Positions 8,367 to 16,849 of a stretch of 64,000 nt of DNA are shown here, in pieces (the first letter of the stretch is position 1; every line of letters starts with the position of its first letter). The stretch is from Gammaproteobacteria bacterium 50_400_T64 (GTDB lineage Bacteria > Pseudomonadota > Gammaproteobacteria > Pseudomonadales > Porticoccaceae), in contig MAAS01000031.1 of the NCBI GenBank assembly GCA_002162755.1, positions 118,912 to 182,911 on the forward strand. Direction: 5' to 3'. Both the position numbers and the translations under genes were made by a program. Below the pieces are notes generated by a model. It was not told the origin of the DNA, ran no database searches, and was given only the letters and a program-made list of their open reading frames with translations.

Positions 8367-9137
8367 ATGTCATTTGATTTTATTATTCCTGCCGAGCATC
8401 CAGCCCTTGCGGGTCATTTCCCGGAAAAACCGATTGTCCCAGGTGCGCTTTTTCTCGATACGCTGAGCAGGGCGCTGGGGCAACGTATCGGGCGGCGCTT
8501 CTGTAGCGCAAAGCAGCTCCGCTTTACCGCCCCCCTCTTGCCCATGCAGAAAGTCAGTGTCGAATACACGGAGAAAACAGCGTCCGATTATCGTTTCACC
8601 GCCCATGCCGATGGACAGCCCGTTGCCAAAGGCGTGCTATCCACTGTCACTGGCACCCGCTCACCACCCCTTATCAATCACGGCGAACACGCCGTTACAA
8701 CAAATGCCAACGCTTTGTATGACAAGCTGCCCCACGAGGATGATATTTGCCTATTGGATAGTATTACCGACTACGATTCGCAGAACATTTACTGCCTGAC
8801 AAAGAAACCAACAACCTGCCCCCTGCAACACAAGGCCAACCTGTCCGCATGGGTCGCGCTAGAATATGCCGCCCAGGCTCTCGCCTGCCACGGCATACTT
8901 AACGCCGCAAACAGTGGCGAGTCGGGCAGTATTTCTAGCGCCTGGATTATCGGTGTTAAATATTTACACTGTCTCAAAGACTTTTTGCCACAAGGTAATG
9001 TCGAGGCCTACACCATCGCCGCGCGAATTCTTGCCCATCAACCCGGCATCGCGAGTTACGAGTTTAGCCTCAGCACTAACAACACCTGCTTGGTTTTTGG
9101 TCAACTCAACGTGGCTTTCGAAAAACGCAGTCATTGA
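8367..9137 (+). CDS. Double-hotdog dehydratase: ApeI/FabZ-like domain fused to ApeP-like domain
   Basis: 256 residues. Residues 1-95 form one hotdog with the FabZ/ApeI hallmark AGHFPEKPIVPGALFLD and catalytic His17. Residues about 112-256 form a second hotdog of the ApeP type: His123 in KLPHEDD and Glu166 in AWVALEYAAQ, matching the stand-alone ApeP-like protein encoded at 25109 (VPHSG and AWVGIEYMAQA). Both would dehydrate 3-hydroxyacyl-ACP. Known: APE clusters have ApeI and ApeP as separate proteins; here one polypeptide seems to join both types. Whether each half is active is unknown. Convergent with the phosphopantetheinyl transferase gene. Confidence 0.75.
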   Translation: MSFDFIIPAEHPALAGHFPEKPIVPGALFLDTLSRALGQRIGRRFCSAKQLRFTAPLLPMQKVSVEYTEKTASDYRFTAHADGQPVAKGVLSTVTGTRSPPLINHGEHAVTTNANALYDKLPHEDDICLLDSITDYDSQNIYCLTKKPTTCPLQHKANLSAWVALEYAAQALACHGILNAANSGESGSISSAWIIGVKYLHCLKDFLPQGNVEAYTIAARILAHQPGIASYEFSLSTNNTCLVFGQLNVAFEKRSH

Positions 9138-9161
9138 ATCATTAGCCGACGCTATAAAACC

Positions 9162-9887
9162 TCAAATTCTCGGGGTAAAAAGACGTGTTTCAGGCTGCAA
9201 AATACGATGCGGAAAGGTGTCGGGGCAATAAACCTGAACGTGTAAGGTTTCTGAAAGAGCCTGAGATAAAGTCAGCGCAAAACAAAACGGCGGGATTTTG
9301 AAACTGTAACAATGCCAGAAATTATCGACTACATCCGTCACCGGCCGAAATGTAACAGCCAGGTTTTCATCATTAAGATTATCGCCCTTAGCCTTCAGCA
9401 AGCTTTCTTTTAAGGTCCAGAGACGATAGAACTCCGCCCCCTGCTCCTCCACAGGCATCCGTGTCAGCTGCTCCGTTTCTACAGGCGCAAAATAGGCGTC
9501 GGCAATTTCACCATATTTGCGCCGCCGAGGTCGCTCAATATCCAGACCCAACGGGCAATCCTGAGCCACTACACAGCAGACGGCATTACCACTATGGGAC
9601 AAACTGAAATTGATACGCTCGGCATTTAGGCCCGTCAAGAAAGGCGCCTGGCCTCGATGGTGCTCAACACGAATATCAGGTGCCCAATGCGGAGCCACAT
9701 GACAGAGCATCTGGCGCAGTAAATAATGGCCAACAATATATTCAAGTCTTCGACGCTGCGCGCTGATAGCGCTGAGGAATTCTCTCTCACTGCAACTTAG
9801 GCATTGCTGATACTGTGCTATCTGCTGAGGCGATAACGCAGTAATACCCTGCCAAAACCATAGCGAGATGGGGCTATGATCAGGCAT
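9162..9887 (-). CDS. 4'-phosphopantetheinyl transferase, Sfp/AcpT type
   Basis: 241 residues. The three family motifs are present: SLSHS (95-99), GLDIE (114-118, Mg-binding Asp116 and Glu118) and WTLKESLLKAKG (157-168) with the metal-binding Glu161. It converts apo-ACPs to holo-ACPs with coenzyme A. Its place between the two halves of the locus suggests it serves all three ACPs encoded here (inference). An eight-base gap separates its start from the end of the small exported protein gene upstream, so the two form an operon. Confidence 0.9.
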   Translation of the reverse strand: MPDHSPISLWFWQGITALSPQQIAQYQQCLSCSEREFLSAISAQRRRLEYIVGHYLLRQMLCHVAPHWAPDIRVEHHRGQAPFLTGLNAERINFSLSHSGNAVCCVVAQDCPLGLDIERPRRRKYGEIADAYFAPVETEQLTRMPVEEQGAEFYRLWTLKESLLKAKGDNLNDENLAVTFRPVTDVVDNFWHCYSFKIPPFCFALTLSQALSETLHVQVYCPDTFPHRILQPETRLFTPRI

Positions 9888-9894
9888 TAGCGGT

Positions 9895-10326
9895 TCATCT
9901 TTTAACGACGGTACCTCTTAAGGCAACACCCGCCATAACAGCGCCCGCATGACATTCGTATTTTTCAGAGCTGTGTATAGCCTCTTTTTTATAATAGCTA
10001 TGGATGTTAATAATCGCATTGCCGCCACTGGCGATAGCGCGATCCTGTAAAGCCAATAGCGCTGACAGGAAAACCCACTCACACGCTTCTTCATCAGATT
10101 TATTAAAGGCATTGGTTTTGCGATTAGCCGTATATGTGCCGATTGAGCGGCTGTACTTCACCCGCTTCTTGCCAAAATAAAACTTAATATCTTTGCTCAG
10201 CTGCTCTTTTGCAGCATCGGTATTCATTGCTTCTTTAATGGAAAACAAAACACTGGTGTCCCGAGCCTGAGCCAGACCGGGCAAGGTCAATACCAAAAAA
10301 GTAATTGCCAAAGTGATTAAGCGCAT
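9895..10326 (-). CDS. Small exported protein of pigment loci
   Basis: 143 residues from the ATG at 10326, which has AAGGA eight bases upstream; the GTG at 10332 is too close to that site. Residues 1-20 form a signal peptide (MRLITLAITFLV..AQA). The mature part has two Cys residues (in EEACEWV and KYECHAG), which could form a disulfide, and a glycine/alanine-rich C-terminus (GAVMAGVALRGTV). Similar short exported proteins with an alternating GNAIINIHSY stretch occur in aryl polyene loci, some carrying a misleading excinuclease name. Biochemical role unknown; probably periplasmic. Confidence 0.65.
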   Translation of the reverse strand: MRLITLAITFLVLTLPGLAQARDTSVLFSIKEAMNTDAAKEQLSKDIKFYFGKKRVKYSRSIGTYTANRKTNAFNKSDEEACEWVFLSALLALQDRAIASGGNAIINIHSYYKKEAIHSSEKYECHAGAVMAGVALRGTVVKR

Positions 10327-10573
10327 CGCCACATCCTTATAATTACGGCACAGTTAGAAAAGCCAGCATAATTATAGCCTAGCGGCCTGGCCGCAGACAG
10401 CCCGCATCCACAAACACTTGCCTCGGGTTTATTAGCCAGTAAAATAGACTGTGGCCAGGCATTTGAGTATTAACCATCCATGGTAGCCAACCCTGAAACT
10501 AAGCACATCTCTCGATATAGCCTCTTCATTTGGGAGAGAAGCTACGCACAGCTGTGCAGGTACATTGAATCAT

Positions 10574-11407
10574 ATGAGTTCTACTTCTTTAATTATTAAA
10601 GACTGGGCGGCATGGACGCCCAGCATCCATTCTGCTGAACAATGGCAGCAGTGGGCGCGGGGGCAAGAACCCGCTCAAAGTGATGGCACGCCAGACATTT
10701 CGGCAATCCCACCCATGCTGCGGCGACGCTTAAGCTCCCTGGGGAAAATGGCGCTATCTGTCGCATTTCCGCTCCTGCCCAATAGTGAAGACAAGCTGCC
10801 CTGTGTCTTTAGCAGCCGTCATGGTGAGCTGGAACGAACCGTCGGTTTACTGCAAACCCTCGCAAAACACGAGCCCCTGTCCCCCATGCATTTTAGCTTG
10901 TCAGTGCACAATGCCATTGGCGGTGTGATGGCCATTGCTCGTAAAGACCCCAGTAGCATTACCGCACTAGCCGGTGATCTTGGCAGCACCTTTCTAGAGG
11001 CTGCCGCTATCATGGATGAGCAGTCTAGCCCCGAGATACTGTGTATAATCTATGATGAGCCTGTACCTTCTATTTATGCAGTACAAGCGCAGACAGAACA
11101 GGGGCCAGGGCCACAGGAGGCTTACGCTATTGCCTTCCTCCTGGGCGGTACAAACACAGCCCTCCGCGAGGATGGATTTTCCCAGAACCCCGAAAGCGGC
11201 CATCAACTCACCCTATCGATCTGCGAATCGCCGACATCCGATTCACCCTTACAGACACCATCAAACAAGTCCGACGAACCACAGGCCCTAACGTTTTTAA
11301 AATACCTCCTAACACCAGACACTTCAGAACTCATACTCCCCGGGGATCGTCATGCCTGGCACTGGGTAAAAACGGCGAGTGGCATCAATGCTAGTGCGGC
11401 TCAATAG
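10574..11407 (+). CDS. apeC: Ketosynthase-like chain length factor (ApeC-like)
   Basis: 277 residues from the ATG at 10574; a TTG nine bases earlier sits nearer to a CAGG and is a possible alternative. The central stretch FSLSVHNAIGG...ITALAGD is the signature of the ketosynthase-like family found in aryl polyene loci, in which the nucleophile Cys is absent. Known: in the E. coli aryl polyene system ApeC pairs with the ketosynthase ApeO, and the dimer extends the chain. It is the first gene of the long + strand operon and overlaps the next gene by 20 bases. Confidence 0.75.
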   Translation: MSSTSLIIKDWAAWTPSIHSAEQWQQWARGQEPAQSDGTPDISAIPPMLRRRLSSLGKMALSVAFPLLPNSEDKLPCVFSSRHGELERTVGLLQTLAKHEPLSPMHFSLSVHNAIGGVMAIARKDPSSITALAGDLGSTFLEAAAIMDEQSSPEILCIIYDEPVPSIYAVQAQTEQGPGPQEAYAIAFLLGGTNTALREDGFSQNPESGHQLTLSICESPTSDSPLQTPSNKSDEPQALTFLKYLLTPDTSELILPGDRHAWHWVKTASGINASAAQ

Positions 11408-12158
11408 CTACTGGCGGCTATTCGCCACGGGGTTTTCCTTCCTGATGTTTGGCCTTGGCGGCGTTATTCTGCCCTGGCTGGCCATCCCTCTACTCTACTT
11501 ATTGCCGGGGGGTGCTTTACAGCGTGAACGACGAGCCAAGGCGCTTATTCATTACGCTTTCCGTCTTTTTGTTGAACTGATGCGCGGCCTCGGCGTGCTG
11601 ACTTACTCCGTGGCCGACAGAGACAGACTCAATCAACCCGGGCAACTGATTTTTGCCAACCACCCCTCGCTGATCGACGTGGTATTTCTGATCGCCTTCA
11701 TCAAAAGAGCCGACTGCGTGGTAAAGGCCAGCCTGTTAAATAACCCTTTCATGCGCGGCGCTATCAAGGTCGCCGGATTTATTGCCAACGATGATCCCGA
11801 GCAGGTCATCAGTCTGGCAGAAGCGTCGTTACAACGGGGTAATAGCTTGATTATTTTCCCCGAAGGCACCCGCTCAACGCCAGGCCAGCCAATAGCCATG
11901 CAGCGCGGTGCCGCCAACATTGCCCTGCGCTCTGACAACGATGTTACCCCGGTGGTCATTACCTGCCAGCCAACGACGCTAACCAAAGAACTCAAGTGGT
12001 ATCAAATTCCCGAACGGCGAACGCACTTCACCCTGTCGCTACGCCCGAACATTGCGGTACAGGACTTCCAGCAAAAAACAGCCACTCCCCGGGCTGCCCG
12101 CAAACTAACCCTTTTTTTGGAACATTATTTCACGCAGGAGTTAGCCTCATATGAATGA
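11388..12158 (+). CDS. apeD: PlsC-family acyltransferase (ApeD-like)
   Basis: 256 residues from the ATG at 11388; a GTG at 11379 is the longer alternative. A hydrophobic N-terminus (about 12-42) anchors it in the inner membrane. The HX4D box is NHPSLID (His92, Asp97) and the second motif is FPEGTRS (157-163), both typical for 1-acylglycerol-3-phosphate acyltransferases. In aryl polyene loci a protein of this type is thought to help move the polyene to a lipid anchor; the acceptor is unknown. It overlaps both neighbours. Confidence 0.85.
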   Translation: MLVRLNSYWRLFATGFSFLMFGLGGVILPWLAIPLLYLLPGGALQRERRAKALIHYAFRLFVELMRGLGVLTYSVADRDRLNQPGQLIFANHPSLIDVVFLIAFIKRADCVVKASLLNNPFMRGAIKVAGFIANDDPEQVISLAEASLQRGNSLIIFPEGTRSTPGQPIAMQRGAANIALRSDNDVTPVVITCQPTTLTKELKWYQIPERRTHFTLSLRPNIAVQDFQQKTATPRAARKLTLFLEHYFTQELASYE

Positions 12159-12417
12159 GCTAGAACGAGAGCTTAAGCAATTAATTATCGACACCCTGGA
12201 GCTGGAGGATATCAGTGTTGCCGATATCGATAGCCACGAGGCCTTGTTTGTTGAAGGCCTGGGCCTGGATTCAATTGACGCTCTGGAGTTGGGCCTGGCT
12301 CTACAAAAGCGCTATGGCACCAAAGGTGATGCCGAGTCGGAGAAAATCAAAGAGCACTTTGCCTGCGTACACAACCTGGCCCTGTTCGTCAGTAGCCATC
12401 AAAACGGAGATCGCTAA
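12151..12417 (+). CDS. apeE: Acyl carrier protein 1 of the aryl polyene operon
   Basis: 88 residues. Ser41 in GLGLDSIDALEL is the phosphopantetheine site. First of two tandem ACPs, the arrangement of ApeE/ApeF in aryl polyene loci. It overlaps the acyltransferase gene by eight bases and the next ACP by one base (TAATG), so translation is coupled. It carries the growing polyene as a thioester. The two ACPs share little sequence outside the serine region, which suggests separate tasks such as starter loading versus chain extension (inference). Confidence 0.9.
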   Translation: MNELERELKQLIIDTLELEDISVADIDSHEALFVEGLGLDSIDALELGLALQKRYGTKGDAESEKIKEHFACVHNLALFVSSHQNGDR

Positions 12418-12665
12418 TGCACAATCGAGAGGCCATTCAAAGCCAAGTCAGCACCGTGATGAGCGAACTTTTTGAGTTAGATGCCAGTAACATCACTTTG
12501 GAATCCAGGCTTTATGAAGATCTTGATATCGACAGCATTGACGCCGTTGATCTCATGGTCGAGCTCAAAAAATTAACCGGCAAGAAAATCAAACCTGAAG
12601 ATTTCAAAAGCGTGCGCACCCTGGGTGATATCGTCGACGCTGTTGAAAAATTAATGAACACGTAA
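12417..12665 (+). CDS. apeF: Acyl carrier protein 2 of the aryl polyene operon
   Basis: 82 residues. Ser40 in DLDIDSIDAVDL is the phosphopantetheine site, and the C-terminal half (KKIKPEDFKSVRTLGDIVD) is close to standard fatty acid ACPs. It is the partner of the ACP gene directly upstream, whose stop shares one base with this start. Expected to be modified by the transferase encoded at 9162 and to interact with the operon's ketosynthases, dehydratases and ketoreductase. Confidence 0.9.
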   Translation: MHNREAIQSQVSTVMSELFELDASNITLESRLYEDLDIDSIDAVDLMVELKKLTGKKIKPEDFKSVRTLGDIVDAVEKLMNT

Positions 12666-12671
12666 AAACCT

Positions 12672-13220
12672 GTGCTCAAACGAACTGTCCTGGTGCTTAT
12701 TACGCTGCTTTATCCCCTTGCGGTGTACTTCGGCTTACAGAGTTTTGAGGCCCGCCACCTGGTTTTGGTGCTAATTCTGGTCGCCGGCATCCGCGTGGCA
12801 AGCCTTGGGCAGTCGCCACTCAACCACTGGTTTTGGCTGCCTTTACTCGCGCTGCTGGGCCTCTGGACGTGGCTGCTCAACAGCCCCCTGGCACTCAAAC
12901 TCTACCCCGTACTGGTCAGCGCCAGCTTCCTTATTTTATTTGCGTGGAGCTTAAAAAATCCGCCGCCAATGATCGAACGTATCGCCCGCCTGCAAGAACC
13001 AGATCTGCCCGAGCGCGGTATCCACTACACCCGCCAGGTCACGAAAGTATGGTGCTGTTTTTTTGCCCTCAATGGCAGCGTTGCTCTGGCCGTTACTCTT
13101 TACGGATCCGATGCCGACTGGGCTCTGTACAACGGGCTCATTTCCTATTTATGCATGGGCGCTCTCTTTGCGGGTGAATGGCTGGTGCGCCAGCGTGTAA
13201 TGAAAGGCGCCTATGACTAA
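12672..13220 (+). CDS. apeG: Integral membrane protein of aryl polyene loci (COG4648-like, ApeG-like)
   Basis: 182 residues from a GTG start six bases after the ACP stop. Several hydrophobic segments are visible: about 4-22, 28-43, 50-66, 76-90, 126-143 and 150-165. No catalytic motif is recognised. Proteins of this size and layout sit after the tandem ACPs in aryl polyene loci and are sometimes labelled as ketosynthases without basis. A role in docking the enzyme complex at the inner membrane or in handing the product to later steps is inference. It overlaps the acyl ligase gene by eight bases. Confidence 0.7.
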   Translation: MLKRTVLVLITLLYPLAVYFGLQSFEARHLVLVLILVAGIRVASLGQSPLNHWFWLPLLALLGLWTWLLNSPLALKLYPVLVSASFLILFAWSLKNPPPMIERIARLQEPDLPERGIHYTRQVTKVWCCFFALNGSVALAVTLYGSDADWALYNGLISYLCMGALFAGEWLVRQRVMKGAYD

Positions 13221-15015
13221 AAACGTTATCCCCATCGAAAAACTCCTCAGCGACCAACGTGAAAAGCACTCGCCTGTCGCCCTGCGCAGCGATTTTCATG
13301 ACCAGCATAGCGGCTATCATGAGAAATGCAGCGGCCCTCACGACAACGCCGTCCTCGACTGGCATGACTGGCTGAATAACGTCGCCCGCTGGCGACAGGT
13401 ACTGGAACAACACGACGCCCAGCGCTGGGCCCTGTACCACGAGGATGCCAGTGTCTTTTCCGCGATTTTGTTCGCCCTTTGGTCTCTGGGGAAAACAGCG
13501 TGTTTACCGGGTAATTGCCAACCGGCACTGATTGCAAGTTTGAAGACAGAAGTTGACGCTTTTGTCGGTGACTTTGATGGCCTGGTCGACACACTCCCCC
13601 CACCGTCCACTCAAACAGTCGATGCAGAACAGCTTGCCGCCCTCGCTCATGCGCCCCTAGACAGTAATAAAATATTGCTACAAATTTACACCTCAGGCTC
13701 CAGCGGCAAACCCCAGCTTATCCCCAAAAGCATCGGGCAATTAAGTGCCGAGGTGGGTCATTTACAGCAGCTCTGGGGTGAGCAGTTAGCCTCAACACTG
13801 GTGGTCGCGACGGTTAGCCACCAGCATATTTACGGCTTGTTATTTCGTATTTTGTGGCCGCTATCAGCCGGTGTCTGTTTTGATACCCACACCTGCAAAT
13901 ATCTTGAAGACATCAAACTGCGAGCCGATAAAGGCTGGGCTCTGGCCCTGATTTCAAGCCCGACCCATCTATCACGCATCCCCACCGCTATGGATGAAAC
14001 GGCCCTTAAACAACTGCGCTGCATTTTTAGCTCAGGCGCGCCCCTCAAACGCGACGATAGTTTGCTGGCAAATGAACGCTTGGGAACGGCGGTGATAGAG
14101 GTCTATGGCAGCACAGAAACCGGGGGTATTGCCTGGCGCCAACAAAGCCCGCAAATGGCTGCCCTGTGGCAAGCCATGCCCGGCGTACAGGTGCGTATCG
14201 ACACACCCAGCGAATGTCTAGAACTACGCTCAGAGCACCTCGCCGATAGTGTCACCTGGCAGCTAACGCCCGACCGCGTGCGCTTCGATGCACAGGGGCA
14301 GTTTGCGCTGCTGGGTAGAGCCGATCGCATTGTTAAAGCGGAGGGCAAGCGCACGTCACTGGATGAAATGGAAGCCACCCTGCTGCAACACCCCGCTGTC
14401 GATGCCGTGCGTCTGCTTATGCTCGAGGGTAAACGAACAGAAATTGCCGCCGTCGTGGTTTTATCCAGCGATGGTGCTTCGACGCTGGCTAGCCAGGGCA
14501 AGCGTCACCTCAACGAAGCCTTGCGCAAGCACTGCCTGCAACGCTTCGAGCGCCCCGTACTACCCCGGCGCTGGCGCTACGTTGCACAACTGCCCGTCAA
14601 CTCCCAGGGCAAATTTGAACGACAAGCACTACTTAAGCTGTTCCAAAATCCCCCGACCAGTCAACCGCGCCTGCCGACGGTGCTCGGCCAGGAATCCACC
14701 GCCAGCGGAGACATACACTTACAACTGCATATTCCCGAAGACCTGCTGTTCTTTGACGGCCACTTCGATAAAGTCCCCATTTTACCCGGCGTGGTACAAA
14801 TACACTGGGTCGACCACTATGCGCGCCAAAGCTTCTCCCTGACAGAGGGTTTTCTGCGCCTGGAAAGTATTAAATTTAAACAGATCATCAATCCGGGCCA
14901 GGAAATAACCCTTGCCTTAAGCTACGACCCTGCGAAAGGGAAGATCAGCTTTGTCTATTCTTCAGCCACTGGCGAGCATGCCAGCGGCCGTATTGTATTA
15001 GACAGCACCCAATGA
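13213..15015 (+). CDS. Acyl/aryl-ACP ligase fused to an ApeI-like hotdog dehydratase
   Basis: 600 residues. Residues 1-470 are an AMP-forming ligase: the phosphate loop is YTSGSSGKP (159-167), the adenine-side motif YGSTETGG is present, and the C-terminal catalytic Lys lies in NSQGKFERQ. Residues about 490-600 are a separate hotdog with LFFDGHFDKVPILPGVVQ, the ApeI/FabA-type dehydratase pattern with its His. Known: ApeH activates the aryl starter acid and loads an ACP; ApeI dehydrates 3-hydroxyacyl-ACP. Here the two steps are one polypeptide. The likely starter is 4-coumarate or a related acid from the ammonia-lyase encoded at 16850. Confidence 0.85.
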   Translation: MTKNVIPIEKLLSDQREKHSPVALRSDFHDQHSGYHEKCSGPHDNAVLDWHDWLNNVARWRQVLEQHDAQRWALYHEDASVFSAILFALWSLGKTACLPGNCQPALIASLKTEVDAFVGDFDGLVDTLPPPSTQTVDAEQLAALAHAPLDSNKILLQIYTSGSSGKPQLIPKSIGQLSAEVGHLQQLWGEQLASTLVVATVSHQHIYGLLFRILWPLSAGVCFDTHTCKYLEDIKLRADKGWALALISSPTHLSRIPTAMDETALKQLRCIFSSGAPLKRDDSLLANERLGTAVIEVYGSTETGGIAWRQQSPQMAALWQAMPGVQVRIDTPSECLELRSEHLADSVTWQLTPDRVRFDAQGQFALLGRADRIVKAEGKRTSLDEMEATLLQHPAVDAVRLLMLEGKRTEIAAVVVLSSDGASTLASQGKRHLNEALRKHCLQRFERPVLPRRWRYVAQLPVNSQGKFERQALLKLFQNPPTSQPRLPTVLGQESTASGDIHLQLHIPEDLLFFDGHFDKVPILPGVVQIHWVDHYARQSFSLTEGFLRLESIKFKQIINPGQEITLALSYDPAKGKISFVYSSATGEHASGRIVLDSTQ

Positions 15016-15806
15016 CAAACCCTGGTGCCCCCGAAAATCTCGCGTTTAAACCCTGCATTATGGTGCCCGTTTACAATCACCAGCAGGCCGCCGCAACAAC
15101 TCTGGCGAAGCTGCTCAAAGCACAACTGCCCATTATTCTTATTGACGATGGCAGTGATGAAGCGTGTCGCATAGCCCTGGAAAAAATAGCGCAAAGCACG
15201 CCCGCTATTGAACTACTTCGCCTTCCCGTCAACCGCGGTAAAGGCGGCGCCTTAAAAGCGGGGCTGCACGCGGCACAAGAAAGAGGCTTTAGTCATGCCC
15301 TGCAAATTGACGCCGATGGCCAGCATGACATCGCAGACCTACAACGCTTTATCGACACTGCCAGAAAAAACCCCGAGGCTCTAATTTGCGGCCATCCGGT
15401 CTACGATAACAGCGTACCCGCCCTGCGATTTTACGCCCGCTATCTGACCCATATTTGGGTGTGGATCAACTCACTCTCCCTCGCTGTCAAAGATTCTATG
15501 TGCGGCTTTCGCATTTACCCAGTAGCAAAAATAAACGCCTTGCTGGCGCGTGAAGCAACCGGCAACCGCATGGAATTTGAATCCGAAATTGCCGTGCGCT
15601 GGGTGTGGTGCGGCGGCACAGTCATCAACCTGCCTACCCGCGTTTCCTATCCTGAAGACGGCGTTTCACATTTTGCCCCCTGGCGCGACAACCTATTGAT
15701 TAGCAAAATGCATGCGACCTTATTTTTCGGGATGTTATGGCGCTGCCCGCGTTTATTAGCTCGCAAATTCACTCGGCAAAAACCGTCCCATAGAGAGCAC
15801 CTATAA
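15012..15806 (+). CDS. Family 2 glycosyltransferase
   Basis: 264 residues. GT-A fold motifs: PVYNHQ near the N-terminus, LIDDGSD for nucleotide-sugar binding, NRGKGGALKAG, and the DxD-type metal site DADGQHD. Shape and size are those of dolichyl-phosphate-mannose-synthase-like enzymes, without C-terminal membrane segments. It overlaps the ligase gene by four bases and abuts the acyltransferase gene. In aryl polyene loci a domain of this kind is fused to or adjacent to an LpxL-like acyltransferase, suggesting that the polyene is attached to a glycolipid. The sugar and acceptor are unknown. Confidence 0.85.
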   Translation: MTNPGAPENLAFKPCIMVPVYNHQQAAATTLAKLLKAQLPIILIDDGSDEACRIALEKIAQSTPAIELLRLPVNRGKGGALKAGLHAAQERGFSHALQIDADGQHDIADLQRFIDTARKNPEALICGHPVYDNSVPALRFYARYLTHIWVWINSLSLAVKDSMCGFRIYPVAKINALLAREATGNRMEFESEIAVRWVWCGGTVINLPTRVSYPEDGVSHFAPWRDNLLISKMHATLFFGMLWRCPRLLARKFTRQKPSHREHL

Positions 15807-16739
15807 ATGGCGAGGCACTGGTCGCAAGTACAGGAATCTGGGGCTCTGCTCGGCATGCGCTTGATGTTTTTCATACATCGCTGGGTGGGTTGGTGGCTGT
15901 TAAAGCTCTGTGCCTATCCGGTAATTTTATATTTCTTTTTGATGAAGAAACCAGCCCGACAAGCGTCCTACGATTATCTCGAGAAAATAAAAAGCCACGG
16001 CGGCCTGCCCAGCAATGCCAATTTATGCTATTGGAGTGTGAAGCATTTTTTCCACTTCGGTCGCAACCTGCTCGACCGATTAGCCGCCTGGAGTGGTGCC
16101 TTTAATTACGACAACGTCGCCTTTCACCAACGCGACGATTTTCTGCAACTTATGGAAAAACGCACCGGCGCTCTCGTCATCGTCTCCCACCTTGGCAATC
16201 TGGAAATATGCCGAGCATTACTCAACACCAGCCACGCCGTAAAACTCAATATTCTGGTCTACTCTGAAGAAGCTGAAAAATTCAATCGGCTGATGAAAGA
16301 AATCGACAAGAATAGACATATCAATCTTATTCCCATTGCAGAAATCACCCCTGCCACCGCAATGCTTTTACGGGAAAAACTGGATGCTGGTGAAGTCATT
16401 GCCACATCGGGAGACCGCACGCCACCGGGTGGCGGCAGACAAACTTCAGCCTCTTTTTTAGGTGCCCCAGCCCTGTTCCCCCAGGGGCCCTATATTTTGG
16501 CATCCGTTTTACAATGCCCCGTTTATCTCATGTTTTGCGTACGAGACAAAAAGGGCTATCAGATTTTTTTCGAATCTTTTGCGAGTAGAATACGCCTGTC
16601 ACGAAAATCGAGAGAGGCCGATATTGAAACATGGGCGCAAAAATTTGCCGATCGTCTGAGCCATTACACCTTACGTTTTCCGCTGCAGTGGAATAATTTT
16701 TACGATTACTGGCACCAACGATCCTCCACCCCCGATTAA
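15807..16739 (+). CDS. LpxL/HtrB-like lysophospholipid acyltransferase
   Basis: 310 residues; the ATG directly follows the TAA of the glycosyltransferase gene. One membrane segment near 30-46. The catalytic HX4E box is HLGNLE (His128, Glu133), as in lipid A late acyltransferases, and SGDRTPPGGG fits the second substrate loop. It should transfer an acyl chain from ACP to a lipid or glycolipid. Inference: with the adjacent GT2 protein it anchors the polyene in the outer membrane, where aryl polyenes of other bacteria are found. A general lipid A role is less likely given the operon context. Confidence 0.85.
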   Translation: MARHWSQVQESGALLGMRLMFFIHRWVGWWLLKLCAYPVILYFFLMKKPARQASYDYLEKIKSHGGLPSNANLCYWSVKHFFHFGRNLLDRLAAWSGAFNYDNVAFHQRDDFLQLMEKRTGALVIVSHLGNLEICRALLNTSHAVKLNILVYSEEAEKFNRLMKEIDKNRHINLIPIAEITPATAMLLREKLDAGEVIATSGDRTPPGGGRQTSASFLGAPALFPQGPYILASVLQCPVYLMFCVRDKKGYQIFFESFASRIRLSRKSREADIETWAQKFADRLSHYTLRFPLQWNNFYDYWHQRSSTPD

Positions 16740-16849
16740 CAGAGCCACAAGCCCGTGCGTAATGGGCACAAACAAAGCACCGGGCAGGTACTACATCTGC
16801 CAACGGGTATTTTAGATTCGCTATTTTTGAAGGATAAACACAACGCCAC

